Under the pieces are notes generated by a model. That model worked only from the letters and a program-made list of their open reading frames with translations, was not told the DNA's origin and did no database searches. The position numbers and the translations under genes were made by a program. This document shows positions 46,601-53,338 of a stretch of 53,338 nucleotides of DNA, piece after piece (position 1 is the first letter of the stretch; the number at the start of each line of letters is the position of its first letter). Origin of the DNA: a virus; the IMG/VR virus record IMGVR_UViG_3300021962_000147, positions 1 through 53,338 of that record, one strand, 5' to 3'.

Positions 46601-48486
46601 TATCTGAGTTAACTATGTCAATGTAGTTATACTCAGGGCTTGCTGCGCTTGTCTGGGAATAATAATTATACACGAAAAAATCATCTCTGTCCTCATAAGA
46701 CATGTTCGCATAATAAGTTGCTGGAGTTGCATATCCAGTATGTGCTGGTAAAACAATTTCATAGACTAGGGCAACTCCGCCATTAAATGGCGTTGCAGAA
46801 TTTGGGTTATTTGCATCTGAATCTGAGACAGTCGATGTATATGAGCCCTTGTATTCATAGCCGACATTTATTGGGCCATAAATATCATCGTAATAATATA
46901 ACTTAAATCCATCTGCTTTAAACCTGCCAGTGAAAGATGTTGTAGCAGATTCTGGTATTTCATTTGGCATTAGCAACTTTGCGTCTCTAAAGTCGCCAAC
47001 TCCTGGCTGAAAAAGATTAGAAAGAGGAGTTGCTACGTCATATATGGCTGGTATTCTTCCAACACCTTCTCCATTTAGTCCAGCGTAATCCCATATACCC
47101 TGATCCCATTGAACATATCCTAGGTTAGAAGGATAGGTTTCATTGATATATTTAACAAACTGTATAAATTTATCTTGAGGATTACCACTAAATGTAAAGT
47201 ATGGGGTAGAATTTTCTATGTCTGAAATTTCTATAATTTCTGGCGTTGCACCAAGATAATCTGACTCTGGAGTTGCTCCATATGCCTTCCATATATCCAA
47301 CTCTCTTCTAAGGGTCAGCTTATATGCTTCAGTGCCCACACCAGGTGGGTTGGCATAAACATCAAGTATTCTCTGTTTGAACCTTGCGTTATCCTCTAGG
47401 TATAATCTTTTAAGATTAACTTGCGCACCAAACTCATCAAACATATTAAACAGCATCGCTGGCACTTGTTCAAATGTTAATCCATTTATAGAAAGATCAT
47501 CAAACTTTCTTAATGTTATTATTTGACTGTCAACTAAATTGTGATAATAAACATAATCTGTCTTTTGATAATTATAAAAAGCTTCTAGACTCGGTGCCTT
47601 GGCTAATTGAACATCGTTGCCAAATACTGATAGCGTAGAAGCTGGAACGGCATACGATACGTATATCCAGTCGATCATATCCTCATCTGCGGAGCCTACA
47701 AATGCATTAAGGTTATGTTCATCTACTAGATTTGTGAAATCATCTAGATACTCACCAACTAACGCATTAATAAATTTGCCAGCATTGGATACTGGAGTGG
47801 CTAGCTCTGGAGTAGATCTTTCTAAAGAATCTTCATATATTTCTGTCCAAGAAGGAAATTTTCTAGTTATATTTCTAGCTGAATCAGATATTATTGGTGA
47901 TGAAGCCTCATGTATTGCAATCTCAAAATAAAGAAGAAGGCCCATTTCAGAAATGCCATCTTGTAATTCTGAAAATATTTCTAATTCTATTTTTACATAC
48001 TGCTTTGCGTTATTTAGAAAAACAGAATTAGAATCAACCATTAAGGCTGATTTAAGCCATGGTCCATTGGAACTATCAGACTCATATATCTGAAGAGTAA
48101 AAGTAGGATTCTCTAGACCAGGAAGATTGGTAAAGGCATGCTTGTAGGAAACTACATCAACTCTTGAAGTTGTATCTATAAATCTAAGTAAGCCTGGTGT
48201 AGCTGGATCATATGGAGTTGCTGGATCATATACAACTTCACCATAATTAGTCTTATATATTGCATAATCATCTATTGGAGTAGAGTGATTGGAATTATAA
48301 GACGGAGAAGATACCTCTGTTCCAACAAAGGTATAATCTCCGTATTAAGTTTAGTCCAGATGCGCTTCTTTTGTATGAATAGTTTTTATAAGAACTATTA
48401 TTATAAAGGTTTATAGCATCAGATGTCCAAACATTACCATTTTTTGTAAAGTCTCCACTTCGAAGACCTAAAAGATAACGTTTCAT
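43623..48486 (-). CDS. giant tail protein with +1 frameshift at CGG, rich in (A/S)TP
   Basis: The ATG at 48486 follows AAAGGAATAGTAG. After 48 codons CGG at 48342-48340 is followed by a +1 frame that stays open for over 1,570 codons (GDYTFVGTEVSSPSYNSNHS...), giving about 1,620 residues; the 0 frame stops 15 codons later. The protein is beta-rich with Ig-like stretches and is likely a tail or baseplate component. I count 23 Ala/Ser-Thr-Pro tripeptides spread along it, absent from its neighbours. The downstream frame's first Met (48041) has no ribosome site and would lose 147 residues of protein-like sequence. Confidence 0.75.
48340..48342 (-). other. putative +1 frameshift site 8 (ATA CGG AGA)
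   Basis: Codon 49 of the 1,620-residue tail gene. A TAA in the +1 frame lies one codon before TAC GGA, so the shift must occur at or just before this codon. Confidence 0.8.
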
Positions 48487-48500
48487 CTACTATTCCTTTA

Positions 48501-49730
48501 TTAGTCTAACCAAATTGAATATTCTGAAGTGACTCCATGTTCTGGATGAACGAACATCAAATGCTGACATGGTCTACTCATGGACTGGAAATATTCCTGA
48601 GCATATGTATTATAGCTTTCTGAGGAACCAGAGATTCTCAGTATTGTTGAGCCAATAGTCATCTTGAATTGCTGATGATAATGTCCCATAAAAACATCAT
48701 CGAAGTGCTCGGGGACCGCTCCATCTTTCCATCCCATTACCTTCTTATAGTAAGCACCAAAGTTAGAAGGCTGAGGTAATTGGTCGCCATGAATCAACAT
48801 TGTTGAATAGCTTCCAATTGTGTCTACTGCGTACCAGTTTCTTTCCCCGATGCCATCAGGAATATGGAAACTAAATCTTGGCTCATCCTTGAATATAAGG
48901 CTAACTATTTTATAAAGCAATCTATCCATGTTAGTTTCGGGATCATGAGATTTTCTTGCTCTTCCGCCAACTGCCCCATGATTACCAATTACGCCAGTTG
49001 CTTTTACTGTTTCAAAATTCTGTAGTGCTTTTGTTATAAATGTGCTGATAATTTGTGGACCATAAACACCAACCTGTCTATATAAGCCAGAATCAATAAG
49101 GTGACTTTGTCCAGGGAATATTTCTTCTCCCTCAACTATGTCACCCAGAAACCACACGTGAAGGTCTTTCACGGGATGATGTGCTCTTTGTATGTTTACG
49201 ATCTCAAGCATCTTATCTGTATACTGCTCAATTCTTTCGGCAAGGACATCAGAATTGTAAGTTGGAGTTACTTTGCCCAGCTGCCAATCAGAAAAAACTA
49301 CAACAGCTGTTTCTGGAGTTTTGCTGCCAGACTTAGGAAAGCTAGGTGCTTTTATTTTAGGCATCTCAAAATTACAAAAAGCATCATAGGCTGCAGAATA
49401 AACTGCACCTTTTGCTTCTTCCTGTACATTTTTGTATTTATCTGCAAGTCTTGCTAATCTTTTATTTTCTGACCTAAGAAATTCTGCCCTAGAATCCGAT
49501 ATATCTGAAGATAAAGTTTCTTCCTCATAAGACGGAACAGGTGGCTTTTCGTAAGGAGAGTCTTTTTCTTGAACAATATCTACAATCTCATCATCAGAAA
49601 TTTCTTCTATGATTAGGGAGTTAGACAAAATGTCGCCAAAACCTTCATCATCAAAAACCAAAGCTTTTGCTTGGCCAACATTTGGCGATCTAACAATATA
49701 AGTTTGTCTAATGACAAAATTCTTTTTCAT
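48501..49730 (-). CDS. metallophosphoesterase
   Basis: The 409-residue protein has a C-terminal calcineurin-like domain: FSDWQLG, FLGDIVEG, IGNHGAVG, LIHGDQLP and GHYHQQF give the five metal-binding motifs. The N-terminal 130 residues hold an acidic segment and a helical linker. Similar enzymes occur among structural genes of actinophages; whether it acts on DNA, nucleotides or protein phosphates is not readable from sequence. Confidence 0.8.
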   Translation of the reverse strand: MKKNFVIRQTYIVRSPNVGQAKALVFDDEGFGDILSNSLIIEEISDDEIVDIVQEKDSPYEKPPVPSYEEETLSSDISDSRAEFLRSENKRLARLADKYKNVQEEAKGAVYSAAYDAFCNFEMPKIKAPSFPKSGSKTPETAVVVFSDWQLGKVTPTYNSDVLAERIEQYTDKMLEIVNIQRAHHPVKDLHVWFLGDIVEGEEIFPGQSHLIDSGLYRQVGVYGPQIISTFITKALQNFETVKATGVIGNHGAVGGRARKSHDPETNMDRLLYKIVSLIFKDEPRFSFHIPDGIGERNWYAVDTIGSYSTMLIHGDQLPQPSNFGAYYKKVMGWKDGAVPEHFDDVFMGHYHQQFKMTIGSTILRISGSSESYNTYAQEYFQSMSRPCQHLMFVHPEHGVTSEYSIWLD

Positions 49731-49753
49731 AAATTAGGACATCCGTTTCAATG

Positions 49754-50923
49754 CTAATAATTAGATTGTCCCATTATAACAGAATATACAGCTATAGATC
49801 CAGCAGTTGGGTAGACTTTATGGTCTGATGGAGTAAAGTCTTGTAGCGGAATTTCTCTCCCGTCCACATTAAATCCAGTAATTGTAACCTGCCTGACTAA
49901 ATCCGATGACATCCTAATGTATCTTTCTATTTCTCCGATTGACACAGTATCTCCAACAGACAGAGAATTTAAATATCTTTTGACAAAAAGAGAAGCCTGA
50001 TTTCTAACACCAAGAGCTATTCCATCACTAGTGCCCGAAGGTAATGTAATATTGGCTGCTACGTTAATCGCTAACTTTTCTGCTAACCTAACATTAAATC
50101 TAACGCCAACTGGCTTAACAGATATAATCGAGTTATAAACAAGTTCTGGAATTTGCTTAAGATTAGATCCACCCTCAGGTACGATGATTATATCGCAAGA
50201 TCCAACACCAAAAGATGACTCCCTAATTCTTACATCCCTAACACCAGGGACAGCAAGTGTTGCAAACCTAACTGACTCGACACTGCCGGTAGCTTGAGTC
50301 TTAATAGCCGATACTATTCTTCTTCTATAATTATCATCAGCCTCAGCATTAGCTATTGCGTAGACTTCTTTGGGGTTTGTGCAATAGACCACAACCCCAG
50401 GAGGAGCTATAAAATTGTGCTTAGTAAGAGAATTTATTGATGCTGTATAACTATTGTCGGTAAAGTCTGGTACCACCAGACCGTATGCCCTGGTAGTTCC
50501 TGCCGCAATAATTACTTCACCATTTAATTTAAATCTATATTGTCTTACTGAGAAATTGTCAACGTTAGTATATACATAGGTTCCTTTAGGAAGAATTATG
50601 TCATTGCTATAGGATTTTTCTAGAGAAAATTGAATATTAAAAGATTGTCTTTCAACAGCCGATGCGTCAGAAATTGTTTTTCTTGTAACACCATAAAGCT
50701 GACCTATCATATCCAGATTCATTCCATTTGCTGTAGCTAATGAACTCTGCCTTAAAGAAAGTGACAAAGAAGAATACAGTTGAGCTATTTCTGTCCCAAT
50801 TGCTTCCGCAAAAGCTCTAGCTATAGAGCCTGGATATATGGCTGAAATGCCGGCGTTTCTCTGTAGTGAATCTAATATCTCAACTACAATTTCAGATTGT
50901 TCTTTTTGACCATAGACAGGCAT
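49754..50923 (-). CDS. baseplate J-like protein
   Basis: The 389-residue protein matches the baseplate J family (T4 gp6/P2 J): an N-terminal helical part with GSIARAFAEAIGTEIAQLY and GMNLDMIGQLYGVTRK, a beta domain with GTYVYTN, and the conserved YRRRIVSAIKTQATGSVESV followed by VPGVRDVRI. It forms wedges of contractile-tail baseplates. Next to it lies the gp25-like gene, the usual order. Confidence 0.85.
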   Translation of the reverse strand: MPVYGQKEQSEIVVEILDSLQRNAGISAIYPGSIARAFAEAIGTEIAQLYSSLSLSLRQSSLATANGMNLDMIGQLYGVTRKTISDASAVERQSFNIQFSLEKSYSNDIILPKGTYVYTNVDNFSVRQYRFKLNGEVIIAAGTTRAYGLVVPDFTDNSYTASINSLTKHNFIAPPGVVVYCTNPKEVYAIANAEADDNYRRRIVSAIKTQATGSVESVRFATLAVPGVRDVRIRESSFGVGSCDIIIVPEGGSNLKQIPELVYNSIISVKPVGVRFNVRLAEKLAINVAANITLPSGTSDGIALGVRNQASLFVKRYLNSLSVGDTVSIGEIERYIRMSSDLVRQVTITGFNVDGREIPLQDFTPSDHKVYPTAGSIAVYSVIMGQSNY

Positions 50924-51304
50924 TTATGCTCCTAGATTTTGAGTAACTGATAATACAACTGGCTCATTAAAGTCACTAATTATGTGAACATCAAATCTTA
51001 TTGAATCAGGACCAGTTGGAACAGCTTCTATTTTTATATTACGCCCTTGAAAGATTCCTTCTTTTTCAAGGGCAGCTCTTATCAATCTTTTTCCTAAATC
51101 ACCAGTTTCCCTAGATTGAGGCATACCATAAAGAATAGATAGATCAGTACCAAGCTGAGGATAAATATAAAAGTCTCCTGGCTCTGTCATAAGCCTCATA
51201 TAAATCTGCTGTATATCATCTTGAAGCATGCTGGTGGTCACAGCAACGTCTTTATTTCCGTCTATTTCTATGTCTCCAGACATTGTAAGATATATATCAG
51301 GCAC
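50924..51304 (-). CDS. gp25/gpW-like baseplate wedge protein
   Basis: The 126-residue protein has the gp25 lysozyme-like wedge pattern: DIQQIYMRLMTEPGDFYIYPQLGTDL and a C-terminal IRFDVHI strand. It attaches baseplate J to the tail sheath initiator. It abuts the baseplate J gene (1 nt). This is the clearest sign of a contractile tail. Confidence 0.8.
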   Translation of the reverse strand: MPDIYLTMSGDIEIDGNKDVAVTTSMLQDDIQQIYMRLMTEPGDFYIYPQLGTDLSILYGMPQSRETGDLGKRLIRAALEKEGIFQGRNIKIEAVPTGPDSIRFDVHIISDFNEPVVLSVTQNLGA

Positions 51305-51305
51305 T

Positions 51306-51941
51306 TTATATTTCTTCGGCTTTCTGTTGCGCTTGAGCGAATGTGTAGCCTTGCTTTAAAAGATCGACTACTTTAATTATATACTCTTTTGGATACTCTT
51401 TAAGTACGCTTTCGACCAAAGTGATCTGCTCTGAGGTTAAACCCTCCACAGATATTTCAGAAGAATGGTTTGCGGCGTTGTCTTTTATCTGCGTTCCAAA
51501 ACCACGTTCACCTTGTATAGTAATACTCTTGGCCCTATCTTCTTGTGTTATTTGATTTAGTCTAGATAAATAGTAACTAGCGTTATTTTGTGGAGAATTT
51601 ATAGACTTGTAGTCTATTTTTACTAAAGTTGGCTGAGAATAATCATAGGCTGAATAATTAAAATTATAACTATTCCACCTTAGGCCATCTTCTTTTGTAA
51701 ACATTCTTATATGGTCTGCAAAAAGACTGATACTTCTGCCTGTAGCGCTAATCACTATTCCCACTCCAGGGGCTGCAAATATTTCAATATCTCCATCATC
51801 ATTTAATCTTAAAAAAGAATGATTATCAGGATGATTCAATCCAACTTCTCTCCTGGAAAATTCATGTCTTTTATTAAGCTCTGCTTCAACATTAAACTTA
51901 TCTAAGCGATGAATACTTGCTGCATAACTTCTTGGGTCCAT
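51306..51941 (-). CDS. baseplate-associated protein, 211 residues
   Basis: It has a beta-rich centre (FLRLNDDGDIEIFAAPGVGI, then RSISLFADHIRMFTKEDG) resembling spike or hub-associated proteins, and a helical C-terminal tail (LTSEQITLVESVLKEYPKEY) of the UBA-like style. It lies between the OB-fold hub protein and the gp25-like wedge gene, so a baseplate role is likely. Confidence 0.65.
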   Translation of the reverse strand: MDPRSYAASIHRLDKFNVEAELNKRHEFSRREVGLNHPDNHSFLRLNDDGDIEIFAAPGVGIVISATGRSISLFADHIRMFTKEDGLRWNSYNFNYSAYDYSQPTLVKIDYKSINSPQNNASYYLSRLNQITQEDRAKSITIQGERGFGTQIKDNAANHSSEISVEGLTSEQITLVESVLKEYPKEYIIKVVDLLKQGYTFAQAQQKAEEI

Positions 51942-51943
51942 AA

Positions 51944-52312
51944 TTACCTAGCCATAAATTTTGGTATGCCAGTATTAACTACATAATTGGGCATTTGCGG
52001 AGATACTCTGATTGGGTCATCAAAATAATTTATTATGTAGGCATGATTTTCATTATCATCCCTAAATCCTATTAAGCAGCGTGTTCCTGGTTCGGGGCAA
52101 ACAGACTGAACACCCATTATTGATGGACATGGAACATTTTCTATAATATTGCCTATTTGGCCTGACAAAGCGTCATCCAATATAACGGTAGCTGAATTTA
52201 ATTTTCTATCAAATTTCATAACTAACCCTGGCCTTGATTTTGACTGCTTCAATCTTGCAGCGTCGATCTGGTTTTGAATTTTGTTATCAAACTTAGGATA
52301 ATTAACTGGCAT
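51944..52312 (-). CDS. baseplate hub/spike OB-fold-like protein
   Basis: The 122-residue protein has a short N-terminal helix, then an OB-like barrel (GLVMKFDRKLNSATVILDD, CLIGFRDDNENHAYIINYF), as in gp5/gpV-type spike and tail-assembly proteins. The start at 52312 (MPVNYPK) follows GAGGAG; the frame to 52327 is five residues longer and lacks it. Assignment rests on fold style and position. Confidence 0.6.
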   Translation of the reverse strand: MPVNYPKFDNKIQNQIDAARLKQSKSRPGLVMKFDRKLNSATVILDDALSGQIGNIIENVPCPSIMGVQSVCPEPGTRCLIGFRDDNENHAYIINYFDDPIRVSPQMPNYVVNTGIPKFMAR

Positions 52313-52351
52313 GAAAAATCTCCTCATTAACTGCCGGAAAGACTATTTAAA

Positions 52352-53335
52352 TTAATATAGTCCTTCTTCTAATTGCTTATATAATGCTTTCTTTGGTGTA
52401 GCCATTACCTGAGAGGTATACTTTGATAGATCTACCCATACTTCTATTTTTGGAATCCCATATTGAGAATCTTTTTTTCTAGTTGGCGAATCCTGTGGAA
52501 TATTTGCAAGGACCCATTTCTTTAGATCATCAGTTGATTTACCTGTAGCTTTTTGATAAACGTCTGCAGCCACCTTAAATGATAAACCGGCTATAAAACC
52601 ATTTGGTAAATATGTGTCGCCCCAAGGTCCACCCAAACTACTAGAAGTTTTCAGTCCCCAAGTTTCAATTTTTTTCTTCACATCTTTTTGTGCAATCTTT
52701 GATCTTAAAAGATATACTTGATTAATGGGTATCCAAACTCTTTGATCATAATATTCTAATCCATAATTATTTGATTGTGCCTGAACTTCTTTTAGTTTAG
52801 CATCGATTGTCGCCTCAGTAAATTCCTCAGTTTCCCAGTTAGCATAGGCCAACTTCCACATTGCGATGTCTTTTTGTGACTGGGGCAGAGATAGATCAGC
52901 TAAAATAGATCCCCCCTGTGCTTGACCAGAACTGTTTTTAATTCTTGTTCCAACCTGCCACAAACCCATAAAGCCGTGAGCGTTTGCTATATACGGCCTA
53001 TAGTTAGCCTCCCTATAAGCTAATGCTGTAAAAATGGCAGATATTTCTTCAGAAAAATTTCCATACTGAGATAAAAGATAAAATACTTCCAAGTCAGTCA
53101 TTGAAGATTGGTCATTATAGTAACTTTTTAATAATCTTGCTGAATTTATTTTTGATAAAGAAGTGGTTTTATAAAAGTCCATATTTAAAAATTGAGGACT
53201 TGTATTTGTAAAATTACCTAAGCTTGACATAGTCATCTGACCATTTGGTCCAGTATATTTGCCAGCTCTTGCTGGAGAAAAACTTATATGTATATGACTC
53301 TTATGCGTTACATCGTCAGAAGCGTCTTTTGCTAT
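52352..53335 (-). CDS. tail lytic transglycosylase, upstream part off window
   Basis: The part from Met at 53236 (294 residues) has an SLT-type lysozyme domain: FTALAYREANYRPYIANAHG with the catalytic Glu, and FMGLWQVGT. This degrades peptidoglycan during infection. The frame is open further to 53335 without an ATG, encoding SHIHISFSPARAGKYTGPNG, an HxH segment like the end of a peptidase, so the protein probably continues upstream. A TAA at 53338-53336 blocks that frame, so a shift near the edge, a sequence error or a start at 53236 must be assumed. Confidence 0.65.
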   Translation of the reverse strand: MAKDASDDVTHKSHIHISFSPARAGKYTGPNGQMTMSSLGNFTNTSPQFLNMDFYKTTSLSKINSARLLKSYYNDQSSMTDLEVFYLLSQYGNFSEEISAIFTALAYREANYRPYIANAHGFMGLWQVGTRIKNSSGQAQGGSILADLSLPQSQKDIAMWKLAYANWETEEFTEATIDAKLKEVQAQSNNYGLEYYDQRVWIPINQVYLLRSKIAQKDVKKKIETWGLKTSSSLGGPWGDTYLPNGFIAGLSFKVAADVYQKATGKSTDDLKKWVLANIPQDSPTRKKDSQYGIPKIEVWVDLSKYTSQVMATPKKALYKQLEEGLY

Positions 53336-53338
53336 TTA

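Noticed and set aside
29773-47931. Plus-strand ORFs of 60-104 codons inside the tail genes
   Set aside because: Low-complexity shadows of long minus-strand genes, with no promoter or ribosome site.
3410-48342. Random sequencing or assembly indels as the explanation of the broken genes
   Set aside because: Random indels would not all be a single extra C placed directly before a glycine GG(A/C) codon; homopolymer errors would add G or A. It is kept only as a systematic-artefact alternative that resequencing must exclude.
49773-49778. TATAAT upstream of the metallophosphoesterase gene
   Set aside because: It lies in the coding end of the baseplate J gene, has no -35 or TG extension, and may be chance.
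1-53338. tRNA genes, CRISPR arrays, integrase, insertion sequences
   Set aside because: I looked for cloverleaf-like GC-rich segments in the gaps, regular direct repeats and transposase or recombinase motifs and saw none; the gaps are short and AT-rich.

Overview
The window is an AT-rich stretch of a tailed double-stranded DNA phage genome. It is packed with about 70 genes, nearly all on the minus strand, many joined by ATGA, TAATG, GTGA or TTGA stop/start overlaps. A gp25-like baseplate wedge and a baseplate J protein indicate a contractile tail (myovirus morphology). Flavin-dependent ThyX, an MSMEG_6728-like glycosylase, a DUF2746-like protein and two apparently leaderless transcripts suggest an actinobacterial host; this is an inference. 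I saw no tRNA gene, CRISPR array, integrase or insertion sequence. No stretch over 300 bases lacks a gene; the largest gaps are 28200-28366 and 8152-8267, both holding regulatory signals.

Layout by increasing coordinate (minus-strand transcription runs the other way). 1-1690: short-chain reductase, small membrane protein, AdoMet decarboxylase-like enzyme. 1691-4150: a run of tiny lysine-rich proteins, several with phage-conserved domains (DUF5872, DUF6496, DUF2746-like). 4214-8151: dNMP kinase, RNase HI, sigma-like factor, endonuclease. 8232-8480: one plus-strand moron with its own promoter and terminator. 8478-18471: replication and repair, with a Cas4/RecB-like nuclease, DnaE polymerase, AEP-type primase, HD hydrolase, DnaB helicase and a Vsr-like nuclease. 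18461-23222: four glycosyltransferase-like proteins interleaved with a deoxyribosyltransferase-like protein, a DNA glycosylase and a thermonuclease. 23215-28199: nucleotide metabolism (dCMP deaminase, ThyX, class II ribonucleotide reductase). 28245-28329: a promoter-like site and a hairpin dividing this from the virion genes. 28367-53338: tail and baseplate genes, including proteins of about 1,980 and 1,620 residues.

The main discovery candidate is recoding. Seven genes, including DNA polymerase, the sigma-like factor, two nucleases and the two largest tail proteins, are broken in the literal reading frame at eight places. Each break is repaired by one +1 shift at an in-frame CGG codon: the C is skipped and the next codon is GGA (seven sites) or GGC (one site), giving a glycine where the family usually has one. 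In my manual scan CGG occurs in frame only once more in the window, as an apparently normal Arg codon in the DNA glycosylase. The pattern suggests programmed +1 frameshifting at a nearly eliminated codon. It could act as a translational gate on replication, transcription and tail genes, although a systematic sequence error must be excluded.

Other points of interest are a 23-fold recurrence of Ala/Ser-Thr-Pro in one tail protein, an AdoMet decarboxylase with Thr in place of Glu before the processing Ser, two small transcription units with host-like codon use, a repeated extended -10 promoter motif (TGATATAAT), and a promoter/hairpin pair that could make a short RNA.
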